A stretch of DNA of 64,000 nt, from NCBI GenBank assembly GCA_034435055.1, contig DAOTXS010000048.1, positions 1 through 64,000 of the forward strand, in the 5' to 3' direction. This DNA comes from DAOTXS01 sp034435055 (GTDB taxonomy: Bacteria > Chloroflexota > Anaerolineae > UBA4142). The position numbers and the translations under genes were made by a program. A model generated the notes under the pieces. The model was not told the origin of the DNA, did no database searches, and was given only the letters and a program-made list of their open reading frames with translations. Positions 36,096-45,214 of this stretch are shown here, piece by piece (the stretch's first letter is position 1; the number at the start of each line of letters is the position of its first letter).

Positions 36096-36986
36096 TTGGA
36101 CAATCAAACTCTGATCGGCGTGGTGCTGGGCTTGGGCACCGCGTTCATCTGGGCAACGACAAGTCTTGCTATCAAAGCGCAATCGGATCGCATCAACACA
36201 TCGTCCTTCAACGCGTTTCGAATGTTCGTCGCGATGGTGTTTGCCTTTGCGCTCCTGCCGTTTTTCGGCGGCGTCGAAGCCATCCTCCAAATGCCAATCA
36301 ACGCAACGCTGATGTTGGCGATTTCGTCCGTCATCGGCATCGCGCTTGGCGACACCCTCTATTTTTGGAGTATGACCAAGATTGGCGCGGCGCGTGCGCT
36401 CCCGATTTCTGGCACATATCCGCTGTTTACATGGACTCTCGCCGTGCCGATCCTGGGAGAAGAAATTACGTTGAACGCAATCTTCGGGACGGTACTGGTT
36501 TTAGTCGGCGTTTATTTTCTTGCGCCGCAAACTGAAAAGACGCTGCATACGGACGCGCGCACGGAACGCTGGGGGATGATTGCCGTGGTTGCCGCCGCGG
36601 CATTGTGGGCAGTTGCAACGATGATGCTCAAGCTCGGCGTTGATCAAGCGCCTCACGTCATCGTGGTCAACGCGATTCGTCTGCCGGTCGCGGCGTTCGC
36701 ATCGGTCTTGGTTACGCATTGGCAAAGCGGCACGCTAGCGTGGCGTGGGTATAATCGTAAAAGTTTACCGATGCTGATTGCGTTATCGATTTACAGTACC
36801 GGGATTGGCATGATCGTTTGGACGTTGGCTGTCGATTTTGCCGGGGCGGCGCGCGCCTCGTTGATTAACACCGCCGCGCCAATTATCGGCGTGCCGTTGT
36901 CTGCGATTTTTCTCAAAGAGCAGGTTACGCGCAAAATTGTGGCAGGTACATTATTGACGATGATTGGAATTTGGTCGATCTTGTAA
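36096..36986 (+). CDS. EamA/DMT-superfamily transporter
   Basis: 296 residues with ten predicted membrane helices in two EamA repeats (first half ending near residue 140 at VLVGVYFLAP; second starting near WGMIAVVAAAALWAVATMM). Members export amino acids, nucleosides or metabolites; the substrate cannot be predicted here. The start is TTG at 36096, preceded by AAGGA at good spacing. A strong bidirectional terminator follows. Confidence 0.87.
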   Translation: MDNQTLIGVVLGLGTAFIWATTSLAIKAQSDRINTSSFNAFRMFVAMVFAFALLPFFGGVEAILQMPINATLMLAISSVIGIALGDTLYFWSMTKIGAARALPISGTYPLFTWTLAVPILGEEITLNAIFGTVLVLVGVYFLAPQTEKTLHTDARTERWGMIAVVAAAALWAVATMMLKLGVDQAPHVIVVNAIRLPVAAFASVLVTHWQSGTLAWRGYNRKSLPMLIALSIYSTGIGMIVWTLAVDFAGAARASLINTAAPIIGVPLSAIFLKEQVTRKIVAGTLLTMIGIWSIL

Positions 36987-37025
36987 AAATGTCGAGACGT
37001 TGCAATTCAACGACTCGACATTTTT
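36985..37025. terminator. Bidirectional terminator between the EamA and TolB-like genes
   Basis: AAAAATGTCGAG/CTCGACATTTTT with inner CGTTG/CAACG, T-runs on both strands, and overlap with both stop codons. Confidence 0.92.
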
Positions 37026-38569
37026 TACCGCGACCAAACCGGGTGATCGCCGCCGGTCTTGGTGAGTTGGGTTATGTTGCCGCCGCTCGTGTCCATCATA
37101 AAGACATTCGTCATGCCATCGCGGTTGGAGGCAAAGGCAATCCAGCGACCGTCCGGCGACCACGTTGGCGAGAAATCGGAGAATTGGTTGTTGCTCACGC
37201 GGCGCAACCCGGTGCCATCGGCATTCACGAGGTAAATCTGGGGCTTGCCGTCGCGCATCGACGTGAACGCGATTTGCTTGCCGTCCGGGCTGAACGCCGG
37301 CGCACCGTCGTCCGCCGCGTGATTGGAAAGATTGCGCGCTAGCCCACCATCCGAATACAACAAATGCACATCGTTTGCGCCGGTCGTGTTAAAGCCGACA
37401 GCAAACGTGCCTTGCTTTGACCACGCCAGCCCGCCGCGATATTGTTCGCCAGCTACAAGTTTATTGAGACACTCGAATTTGTCCCCGCATCGCGAACCGT
37501 CCGCGTTAATGACGATGATGCGCCACACTTGTTGATCCGCGCTCATCTTGATGAACGCGATTTGTTTGCCATCCGGCGACCACGACGGACTCGACAAGCC
37601 GCCGCCAGAATCCGAGGCGTAGATATCGGTGGTGCCGGTACTGCTCAACACGCGCAAGATGTTCGATGCGTCGCGCGCGCCGGCAAAGATGTACGCAAAA
37701 CGCGAACCATCCGGCGACCACTCGCCGAGATGCGCGTTGGTGTTGACCCGCAAATCCATCACGGGACCGGACACGACGAACGGCGTCGTCGAATTGTCGG
37801 CGAGGTTGAAAACCGAAATGCGATCCACGCCGGCGTCGTTCCAGTGATACGCAATACTGCCTTTGGGCAGTGGCGGTTTTGTTGGCGTGGCGGTCACCGC
37901 CGGTTTCTGAGTCGCGACGACTGCCGCTTTGGTTGGTGGAACAGTGGTGGGTGTGGGCAGAATCGTCGAAACGAGTTTGCCCTCTTGCGGTTTGTATTTG
38001 CGCGTAACCGGCAACGTAGGGTTGGTCATCGAGTCGCGCGGACCTTGCGTCATAAAATCGATGACGATTTCACTGCCTTGAATCGCCAATGCTTTTAACT
38101 TGATGCGGTCGCCTAAAAATTCCGGCGCGGAAGGTTTGGGCGTGCCTTTGTCATTGAGGACGCCGAACAGATAGTAGAAATTTCCCGAGCCGCCGATATT
38201 GGCGATTAGAATCACCGCAGCATCTTGCGCGCCATCGCCGTTGAGATCGCCAACCGCCGTTACATCACTCATCGCAACCGTCACGGAAGCGGTCGAGCGC
38301 GGAATTGGTTCTTTGAATGTGCCGTTCACTAATTTCGCTTTGCCGCTCGCCGGCCCTTCAATCGTGTACTCGGCGTTTTTCAAAACGTCGAGTGAAAGCG
38401 GCGGCACAGTGGGCGGCGGCAGTGGCGTGGATGTCGGCGCAGATTTCGTCGGCACCGGCGTCAGCGAAGGTAGAACGGTTGGCGCGGACGTGGGAGTTGG
38501 TGCGGGCGGCGCGGTACACGCCGCGCTGACCAGCGCGATCAGCGCCAACACGAGCAAATTACGTTTCAC
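37025..38569 (-). CDS. TolB-like beta-propeller lipoprotein
   Basis: 514 residues from GTG 38569 (GGAGA 6 nt upstream). A lipoprotein signal peptide with the lipobox region VSAAC is followed by a Pro/Thr-rich linker to about residue 60. A domain with an FG-GAP/VCBS-like phrase (VGDLNGDGAQDAAVIL) comes next, then a second Pro/Thr linker. A WD40/TolB-like propeller (about 240-514) repeats blades of the form SPDGKQIAFxS. It is probably membrane-anchored and extracytoplasmic. The lack of other Tol genes argues against a Tol-Pal role. Confidence 0.85.
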   Translation of the reverse strand: MKRNLLVLALIALVSAACTAPPAPTPTSAPTVLPSLTPVPTKSAPTSTPLPPPTVPPLSLDVLKNAEYTIEGPASGKAKLVNGTFKEPIPRSTASVTVAMSDVTAVGDLNGDGAQDAAVILIANIGGSGNFYYLFGVLNDKGTPKPSAPEFLGDRIKLKALAIQGSEIVIDFMTQGPRDSMTNPTLPVTRKYKPQEGKLVSTILPTPTTVPPTKAAVVATQKPAVTATPTKPPLPKGSIAYHWNDAGVDRISVFNLADNSTTPFVVSGPVMDLRVNTNAHLGEWSPDGSRFAYIFAGARDASNILRVLSSTGTTDIYASDSGGGLSSPSWSPDGKQIAFIKMSADQQVWRIIVINADGSRCGDKFECLNKLVAGEQYRGGLAWSKQGTFAVGFNTTGANDVHLLYSDGGLARNLSNHAADDGAPAFSPDGKQIAFTSMRDGKPQIYLVNADGTGLRRVSNNQFSDFSPTWSPDGRWIAFASNRDGMTNVFMMDTSGGNITQLTKTGGDHPVWSR

Positions 38570-38597
38570 GAACTTTCTCCTTTCTGTGCAAAAGCAA

Positions 38598-38630
38598 ACC
38601 GCAGAGCGACACTGTCCGCGTCTCTGCGGT
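38598..38630. repeat. Short ACCGCAGAG inverted repeat in the 5' leader
   Basis: ACCGCAGAG (38598-38606) and CTCTGCGGT (38622-38630), between the promoter and start of the TolB-like gene. Same family as 10191-10258. Confidence 0.7.
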
Positions 38631-38656
38631 CGATTCGTCAGTCCGTTGTTGATTTT

Positions 38657-38684
38657 AATATAGCACAAGAATCGAAATGGACAA
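38657..38684 (-). promoter_or_regulatory. Promoter of the TolB-like gene
   Basis: Minus strand TTGTCC (38679-38684), 16-bp spacer, TATATT (38657-38662). It overlaps the region right after the ftsK stop at 38687. Confidence 0.68.
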
Positions 38685-38686
38685 AA

Positions 38687-41140
38687 TTATTCCTTATCCA
38701 AATCTGCCCAATCTTCGTCCGTCCAATCCGCAAAATCGTCTTCTTCGAATTGACGCGCGGGCGATGTGGACGCGCGCGACTTGGTCGATGATGTCAACGC
38801 GTCTTCGCGCGCAATAACCGCGCGACCTTTGGTCGGTCCTTCGTCCGGTCCGACGATGCCCTTTTCTTCCAGCAACTCCATCAAACGCGCGGCGCGCGAA
38901 TAACCGATTTTCAATTTGCGTTGTAGCAACGACGCAGACGCGCGCTTGCTTTGCTTGACAATTTCGACCGCTTGCGCCCACAAATCATCTTCGCCTTCAG
39001 CAGTTTTCTTGGGTGCCGCGCCGTTCCACAACATTTCCTGCACAAACTGATTTTCCGGTTCCGCCGTTTCTCTTTCCGGCGTCGGCAATGCCGGCGGCGC
39101 AAAATCTTTCCAGTACGCCACCAGTTTTTCCAACTCGCGGTCGGACACAAAACAACCTTGCAAGCGCAACAGTTTCGACGAGTCGCTTGCCATATACAGC
39201 ATATCGCCGCGCCCCAAAAGTTTCTCTGCGCCGGGCGTGTCCAACACCACGCGCGAATCAACCTGGCTTGTAACCGCAAACGAAATGCGCGATGGAAAGT
39301 TGGCTTTGATGAGACCGGTCACGACATCCACCGAAGGACGTTGCGTGGCAAGTACCAAATGAATCCCGGTCGCGCGCGCCATTTGCGCCAGCCGGGTAAT
39401 CGCTTTCTCGACTTCTTCCGGCGAAATCATCATCAAATCCGCCAGCTCATCGACGATGACGATGAGGAAAGGTAACTTTTCCGCGTCCGGTTTCCCTTCG
39501 ATCATGTGATGATAAATGTCGATGTTGCGCGCGCTCTTTTGCGCAAAGATTTTGAACCGCCGATCCATTTCCAGCACCGCGCCTTGCAACGCGGCAACCG
39601 CCTGATCCATATCGACGACGACGGGCTGGCGCAGATGCGGAATGCCGTTAAAGTTCACCAACTCGACGCGCTTGGGATCGATCATCACAAATTGCACTTC
39701 GTCCGGCGTCGTGGTGCACAACAACCCGGCGATGATTGCGTTCACGCAAACCGATTTGCCGGAACCGGTTGCCCCGGCAATGAGCAGGTGCGGCATCTTC
39801 GCCAAATCATCGCACACCGGTTGCCCCGCCACGTCTTGTCCCAATGCGATTTTCAATTTCGATTTGATCTGCCGGAAATTTTCCGATTCCATCACGCCGC
39901 GCAAACTCACCATCGCAATTTGCGAATTCGGCACTTCGATGCCGACCATACTTTTGCCGGGAATCGGCGCTTCGATGCGAATCGGCGCGGCGGCAAGCGC
40001 CAGTTCCAAATCGTGTTGCAACGCGCTGATGCGACTCACCTTCACTTTGACGCGATGCGTTTTCCCGTCGGGACCTTTTTGCTCCACAAATCCCGGCTCG
40101 ACGCCGAATTGCGTGATCGTCGGTCCTTGATTCACTTCCAGCACTTTGGCGGGCACGCCAAAATGCGCGAGCGTCTCTTCGATTTTGTGCACGCGCCCGC
40201 GAATTTCGTCTTGATTGATTTCGCCTTCCGCGCTCTCTTCGAGAATTTGCGTGAAATCCGGCAGGCGCCATTCGCGTTGAATCACCGACGCGGCAGTCGG
40301 ACTTGCATTGCCGCCGATGATGCGCGCGGCGACCGGACGCGCCGGCGTCGGCGGTGCGGGCAATTCAGGTTCCTCAGAAACAAACGCCGCGCGCGTCGAT
40401 GGAATCGGCGGATAATCCGTCGGCGGAGGCGGCGCGGGTTCGCGCTTTGTTCGCGGCATCGATGGCGCGGCTGAACTGGTTCGACTTGTGTTGATCGTGG
40501 GAAAAGCCGGCGGTTGCGGCGGCGGTGCCGGCTTTTTTCCAAACTGTCGAATTTCTTGCGGCAGGTTGCGCATCACGCGGATCAAGTACACCACGCGCCG
40601 CGCAAATTCGGGCAGCGAGATGTTGAACAGCAAAATAAGCGCGATGCCAAAACCGGCGATCATCGCCAGAAACGCGCCAACCTCGCCGAACGCGTTGATT
40701 AAAAGCGAGGAGAGGGTCCAACCGATAAAGCCGCCGCCCTGAAATGCGCCCGGCTGTTTGAGCGGATCGTCAAAGCGCGCGACCCAATGCAAAAACGTGA
40801 GCAGTAAAAAGTACAACAAGCCGACACCAATCGGACGTTCCCAGCCAATCGTCCACGTTTTGTCGAGCGCGTCGAGGATGAGCCAAATGCCCAAGCCGAG
40901 CAACAACAGCGGCGCAACGTACACGCCCCAGCCGAGCAACGCCTGAAGCAACGATGTCCACGTACTGAGCAAAAAGCCGCCGCTCAAATTGAATGCGCCA
41001 AGCGCGGTCAGCACGGCAAGAATGATGACCAGAATCGCAATGATTTCTTCGAGGCGATCGGGATCGAGCCGGAACATTGGCTTGGGCGGCGGAGGCGGTT
41101 CTTTTGATTTTGTGGTCGCGCGCGGTTTACGAGTACTCAT
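38687..41140 (-). CDS. ftsK: DNA translocase FtsK/SpoIIIE
   Basis: Hexameric DNA pump that clears chromosomes from the division septum and activates XerCD at dif. 817 residues. Four N-terminal membrane helices (about 30-190) and a Pro-rich linker (about 205-285) come first. The alpha/beta motor follows (about 310-720) with Walker A ATGSGKS and Walker B FLIVIVDELADLMM. The C-terminal gamma winged helix (about 725-785; SLLQRKLKIGYSRAARLMELLEE) reads KOPS-type polarity signals. An acidic tail ends in WADLDKE. Confidence 0.96.
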   Translation of the reverse strand: MSTRKPRATTKSKEPPPPPKPMFRLDPDRLEEIIAILVIILAVLTALGAFNLSGGFLLSTWTSLLQALLGWGVYVAPLLLLGLGIWLILDALDKTWTIGWERPIGVGLLYFLLLTFLHWVARFDDPLKQPGAFQGGGFIGWTLSSLLINAFGEVGAFLAMIAGFGIALILLFNISLPEFARRVVYLIRVMRNLPQEIRQFGKKPAPPPQPPAFPTINTSRTSSAAPSMPRTKREPAPPPPTDYPPIPSTRAAFVSEEPELPAPPTPARPVAARIIGGNASPTAASVIQREWRLPDFTQILEESAEGEINQDEIRGRVHKIEETLAHFGVPAKVLEVNQGPTITQFGVEPGFVEQKGPDGKTHRVKVKVSRISALQHDLELALAAAPIRIEAPIPGKSMVGIEVPNSQIAMVSLRGVMESENFRQIKSKLKIALGQDVAGQPVCDDLAKMPHLLIAGATGSGKSVCVNAIIAGLLCTTTPDEVQFVMIDPKRVELVNFNGIPHLRQPVVVDMDQAVAALQGAVLEMDRRFKIFAQKSARNIDIYHHMIEGKPDAEKLPFLIVIVDELADLMMISPEEVEKAITRLAQMARATGIHLVLATQRPSVDVVTGLIKANFPSRISFAVTSQVDSRVVLDTPGAEKLLGRGDMLYMASDSSKLLRLQGCFVSDRELEKLVAYWKDFAPPALPTPERETAEPENQFVQEMLWNGAAPKKTAEGEDDLWAQAVEIVKQSKRASASLLQRKLKIGYSRAARLMELLEEKGIVGPDEGPTKGRAVIAREDALTSSTKSRASTSPARQFEEDDFADWTDEDWADLDKE

Positions 41141-41157
41141 ACGATTGGAACATTTGT

Positions 41158-41186
41158 ATTATACACCAATTCCTACCGAATCTCAA
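41158..41186 (-). promoter_or_regulatory. Promoter of ftsK
   Basis: Minus strand TTGAGA (41181-41186), 17-bp spacer, TATAAT (41158-41163). It lies partly inside the end of the upstream glycosyltransferase gene and gives a leader of about 11 nt. Confidence 0.78.
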
Positions 41187-43593
41187 TCTCGGCGAGGTCG
41201 AGACTGTCGCCGTGATCAACCGGCAAACGCGCGCCGGTCGCCGCATCGTACATTCCCACGACGATGGTGTATTTGCCCGGCGGCGCATCGGCGTCGATTC
41301 TGATTGCATATTCCTCGCGCACGATTTCGCCGGGCAACCACGCGGTCGTTGGAATCTTCGGCGGGCGATCCACCTGTCCCCACAACGGATTATTTTGCTT
41401 CGGGTTGAACTGCGTACCGACGACGTGAACGAACACCGTGTAATTTTTTTCGATGGCACGCTCCGCGCGCCAGAATAATTTCAGGTTTAGAGTTTCATTC
41501 GGTTTCAAGTTCGACCCCGGCAAATCATAACCGATGAGTCGAATGGAATCGCCTAATCGATAATCAACGCGGTGCGCGATGTCGCCGGCAAACGCTTGTG
41601 CGCATCGCGGCTCGACGGAAATGCGCGCGAAGGTATACACGTCATTCCGCACACGAACACGCAACGCGTACTCGCCGCGCGCGTCGGGTGGAATGTTGAG
41701 TGGCGTAACGACGCGCACAGCTTTGCCAGTCGAAATATCGAACGCGGTCGTCTGCACAATCTGCCCGCGCGCGTCAAGCAATTGCAATTCACCGCGCGTG
41801 GCGGCAGCAAACCAATAGGTCGTCACGTATAGCGTATCCCCGGCACGCGGCTCGCGCACCGGTAAATCGAAACCGATGAGCTGCGCCTGATACACTTGTC
41901 CGGCAGTTGGGCTGTGGAACGGAATAACCGGCAACGGATGTTGTATCTTCAAATTCGCGTCGATGACTTGAAGCAAATCACGTTCATCGCGCGTGTATAG
42001 CACCAGCCGCTTGTTGCCAAATGTCTGCTCGAGTCGTTTGGGTAATTCGCGCGCGAGTTGTGTTTCAAGTAATTTTTGTGGATCGGTTGCCAGTGCGTCC
42101 GGAATCGCGACGAGCCAAACCGCGCGACTGCGATTCAACGCGCGGCGGACAAGCACGTCCGCGTCGGCATCGGTCATCGCTTTGCCGTTCGGCGCGCCGA
42201 ACCAATCGAGCGGGTAACGCAAATAATACAGAAATGTGGGCCATTCTTGATCGGTGTTGAGTAAAACCACATCGCCTTGTCGCGCGAACGCGTTGATCGT
42301 GTTGGCGAGCGTCGTGTATTCATCGGTCAAGCGGCGTTCGGCGTAATAATCGTTCAGCACAAAAATGTTAGCGGCGCAAAGAAATAGGAACGCGAAAACC
42401 GCGAAACCGCGTGAAAGCCGCGAAAGAAATTTTATGCCGAGCGCGAGCAGAATCACGTACGCGGGCAGCAAAATGAGTAAATAACGTGCTTGGATTTTTG
42501 GCGCGAAGAACGAGACCGGCGTGAGCGAAAGCGCGTAAACGAGAAGCGGAGGAAGCGCAACAATCAAAGTAGGCAGAAGGCAGTGGGCGGTAGGCACCAG
42601 GTACTTGGTATCTTCTGCCTTCTGCCTTCTGCCTTCTGCTTTCTGCGGAATACACCCCAACACAATCAACGTCGTCAATGCAATCGTCACGCCGGCGTAA
42701 TTATCGATGTTCGTCGTAACACCCAGCGGCAGAACGGTGGCAACAAGTTTGAGGAAGAGCACAAAATCAAAAGATGGCGCGGCAGTCCACGCGGCGGCGT
42801 TTTGCAAATAGAGATAGAGCCAGGGGGCGAAAAGCGCGGCGGCGAGAAGATTAGCGACGATCCAATTTCCAATTTTCGATTTTCGATTATCGATTTCTTG
42901 CCGCCAAGTAGTTGCAAAAACGTAAAGTGCGTACAGATTCAGAGCTAGCAGCACAAGCGCGGCGAGGTAGTGTGTCCACATTGCGAGCGCGGCAAACAGC
43001 GCATAACCCGCCATCGGATAAATCCGGCGGCGATCAGCGGCAATCGGCTTTAGCCGATTTTCAGATTTATTCGATGTCGAATTTATGCGATGGTCAAGAA
43101 TTTGCAAAGCAAACCAAACTGCAACAAACACCAAAAAAATCGACGGCGTGTAATTCTTAATGTCTTGCGACCACCAAATGTGAAAGCGCGCGACGGCGAG
43201 AAACAGCGCGGCGAGAATGCCAACCCCCGCGCCGCCCACACGTTTCCCAATGCGATAAATCAGCGCAATTGTCAATACACCAAACGCGACGGAGATGAAT
43301 CGCCCGGCGAAGGCATCCGTGCCGGCGATGAAATTCCAAAAGTGGAGAAACCAATAATGCAACGGCGGATGCTCGTCCATCGCCGTGCGAAAAGCGATCC
43401 ACGCCAAATCTTTTTGCGAGAGCCAGACACTCCAGCCCTCGTCCCACCAAACATTTTTATCGGCGAGACGATAGCATCGCAAAAAGAATGCAATCAGCAC
43501 AATGCCCTCAATGGGGAGGCGCGCAAAGAAATGACCGCCGACGGCAAACGGCGGACGGCGGTCGGTTTTCAGCGGTCGTCGCTCATCGATCAT
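41173..43593 (-). CDS. GT39/PMT-like membrane glycosyltransferase with beta-sandwich tail
   Basis: 806 residues. N-terminal GT-C fold with about ten membrane helices; WWDEGWS near residue 49 and DEHPPLHYW near 73 are the metal/donor-binding acidic motifs of ArnT/PMT-like enzymes using polyprenyl-phosphate sugars. The C-terminal 300 residues are extracytoplasmic beta-domains. At least four stretches look like translated repeat DNA: the first 20 residues (43528-43593), about 43010-43100, 42860-42905 (IDNRKSKIGNW) and 42570-42655 (QKAEGRRQKAED). It overlaps the upstream EamA-like gene by ATGA and belongs to the sugar cluster. Confidence 0.85.
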   Translation of the reverse strand: MIDERRPLKTDRRPPFAVGGHFFARLPIEGIVLIAFFLRCYRLADKNVWWDEGWSVWLSQKDLAWIAFRTAMDEHPPLHYWFLHFWNFIAGTDAFAGRFISVAFGVLTIALIYRIGKRVGGAGVGILAALFLAVARFHIWWSQDIKNYTPSIFLVFVAVWFALQILDHRINSTSNKSENRLKPIAADRRRIYPMAGYALFAALAMWTHYLAALVLLALNLYALYVFATTWRQEIDNRKSKIGNWIVANLLAAALFAPWLYLYLQNAAAWTAAPSFDFVLFLKLVATVLPLGVTTNIDNYAGVTIALTTLIVLGCIPQKAEGRRQKAEDTKYLVPTAHCLLPTLIVALPPLLVYALSLTPVSFFAPKIQARYLLILLPAYVILLALGIKFLSRLSRGFAVFAFLFLCAANIFVLNDYYAERRLTDEYTTLANTINAFARQGDVVLLNTDQEWPTFLYYLRYPLDWFGAPNGKAMTDADADVLVRRALNRSRAVWLVAIPDALATDPQKLLETQLARELPKRLEQTFGNKRLVLYTRDERDLLQVIDANLKIQHPLPVIPFHSPTAGQVYQAQLIGFDLPVREPRAGDTLYVTTYWFAAATRGELQLLDARGQIVQTTAFDISTGKAVRVVTPLNIPPDARGEYALRVRVRNDVYTFARISVEPRCAQAFAGDIAHRVDYRLGDSIRLIGYDLPGSNLKPNETLNLKLFWRAERAIEKNYTVFVHVVGTQFNPKQNNPLWGQVDRPPKIPTTAWLPGEIVREEYAIRIDADAPPGKYTIVVGMYDAATGARLPVDHGDSLDLAEIEIR

Positions 43594-43985
43594 TTGAACG
43601 TTTCACTCAACCCAACCAACGCCACGCCGACGCCAACGACAATCGCGCCGAGGACGCGCAACGGATGCAACCCTTCGCCCAGAAAAATCCACGACTCGAT
43701 GACGATGATAATGTAACTCGTCGCAAGCATCGGATATGCCAGCGAAAGCGGCACGCGCGAAATGACCGAGAGCCAAAAGATCGAGCCGCCGCCGAAACCG
43801 ATAAAGCCAACCCAAATCCATGGATTGGTAAAAATCTTGATGAACGTCGGCACGATGGTTGAAACCGAGGCAAAATCGAATGACCCAATTTCGTTCATAC
43901 CGCGTTTCAAGAATAGTTCGCCCGTCGTGCTGAAAAGTATCGCGGGCAATAACCACAATAACGCCGTGAGAGTTTCGCGGGACAA
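43590..43985 (-). CDS. Small EamA/SMR-like membrane protein
   Basis: 131 residues with four membrane helices, one EamA unit (GELFLKRGMN near residue 22; LATSYIIIVIESWIFLGE near 85). Half-size members pair to form flippases or exporters, such as the ArnE/ArnF pair that flips aminoarabinose-undecaprenyl phosphate. Position between a GT-C transferase and a sugar aminotransferase supports a lipid-linked sugar flippase role (inference). TTG start with GGAGG 6 nt upstream; overlaps the transferase by 4 nt. Confidence 0.78.
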   Translation of the reverse strand: MSRETLTALLWLLPAILFSTTGELFLKRGMNEIGSFDFASVSTIVPTFIKIFTNPWIWVGFIGFGGGSIFWLSVISRVPLSLAYPMLATSYIIIVIESWIFLGEGLHPLRVLGAIVVGVGVALVGLSETFK

Positions 43986-43989
43986 GAAG

Positions 43990-44060
43990 ACCTCCGTCCA
44001 AAGACGAAGGACGAATGACGAAAGACCAATGCGTTCGTCCTTCGTCTTTCGTCATCCGTC
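43990..44060. repeat. GACGAAGGACGA-type repeat
   Basis: Inverted and direct units of GACGAAGGACGAATGACGAAAG and its complement fill the gap between the EamA-like and DegT genes. Related units are at 2325-2395, 19225-19265 and 53715-53778. Confidence 0.75.
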
Positions 44061-44061
44061 A

Positions 44062-45150
44062 CTATTTGAACTCGTTCACAACCTGGGCAATCAACCGCAC
44101 CTCATCCATCTTCAATTCCGGATACAACGGCAATGACACAATTTCGCGTGCGAGTCGTTCCGCTTCCGGCAAATCGCCTTCACGATAACCCAGGTTCGCG
44201 TACGCCGGTTGCAAATGAATCGTGTGCGGATATTGAATCATCGTGCCGATGCCGTGCGACTTCAAGTGCGCGATCAACGCATCGCGTTTTTTCGATTGCA
44301 CGACGTAAAGGTGATACACCGCTTCGCCGTACGCCATTTCGCGCGGCGGCGTCACAGAACGAATCAATTCCGTGTACAACGCGGCGCGTTCGCGGCGGGA
44401 CTTGTTCCAATCATCGAGATGGCGCAGTTTGACGCGCAGAACTGCCGCTTGCAGTTCATCGAGCCGCGAGTTCATCCCTTTGATGTCACTTGTGTAACGT
44501 TCACGCCAACCGTACTGCCGCAGTAAATCGATACGTTGCGCGAGCTCGGCATTGTTGGTAAGAATCGCGCCGCCGTCGCCGTACGCGCCAAGATTTTTCG
44601 TCGGATAAAAACTGAACGCGGCGATGTCGCCGATGGCGCCAACCCGTTTGCCACGATACGTTGCACCGTGCGCCTGCGCGCAATCTTCCAGCACAAAAAT
44701 GTTTCTAGCGCGCGCGAATTGCATAATCGGATCGAGATCACAACTTTGTCCGAAGAGATGCACCGGGATGATCGCTTTAGTGTGTGGCGTAATCGCGCGC
44801 TCGATTTTTTCAACGTCGATCAGCATCGTGTCCGGGCGGACATCGACTAACACCGCGCGCGCGCCGGTCAATTCGATTGCCGCGACCGTTGCGACGGCAG
44901 TGTTCGGCACGGTGATGACTTGATCGCCGGGTCCGATGCCAAGCGCGAGAAGCGCAATGTGAATGGCTTCCGTGCCGGAGCCGACGCCAATCGCGTGTTT
45001 AACGCCGATGTAATCGGCAAATTCTTTTTCAAACGCTTTGACTTCGGGACCCAGAATGTACCAGCCGCCTTTCAACACACGCGCGGTCGCGTCGTCAATT
45101 TCGGATTTGATTATTTCGTACTGTTTGGTGAGATCGAAAAAGGGAATCAT
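44062..45150 (-). CDS. DegT/DnrJ/EryC1 sugar aminotransferase
   Basis: PLP enzyme that transaminates a keto-sugar nucleotide. 362 residues from the ATG at 45150 (GAGG 4-8 nt upstream). Motifs are IPFFDLTKQY at the start, GVGSGTEAIHIAL near 70, EDCAQAHGA near 175, and the PLP-Lys loop FSFYPTKNLGAYGDGGA near 200. It likely makes a 3- or 4-amino sugar for surface glycans, with the epimerase/dehydratase-like neighbour upstream supplying the sugar. Confidence 0.93.
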   Translation of the reverse strand: MIPFFDLTKQYEIIKSEIDDATARVLKGGWYILGPEVKAFEKEFADYIGVKHAIGVGSGTEAIHIALLALGIGPGDQVITVPNTAVATVAAIELTGARAVLVDVRPDTMLIDVEKIERAITPHTKAIIPVHLFGQSCDLDPIMQFARARNIFVLEDCAQAHGATYRGKRVGAIGDIAAFSFYPTKNLGAYGDGGAILTNNAELAQRIDLLRQYGWRERYTSDIKGMNSRLDELQAAVLRVKLRHLDDWNKSRRERAALYTELIRSVTPPREMAYGEAVYHLYVVQSKKRDALIAHLKSHGIGTMIQYPHTIHLQPAYANLGYREGDLPEAERLAREIVSLPLYPELKMDEVRLIAQVVNEFK

Positions 45151-45157
45151 TTTTCCT

Positions 45158-45212
45158 CGTAGGGGCAGACCTGTGTGTCTGCCCAGGGCGACCACCCAGG
45201 GTCGCCCCTACG
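45158..45212. repeat. GTAGGGGC composite inverted repeat
   Basis: Outer arms CGTAGGGGC/GCCCCTACG, with inner GGGCAGAC/GTCTGCCC and GGGCGACC/GGGTCGCCC. It fills the gap between the epimerase and DegT genes. Confidence 0.8.
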
Positions 45213-45214
45213 TT

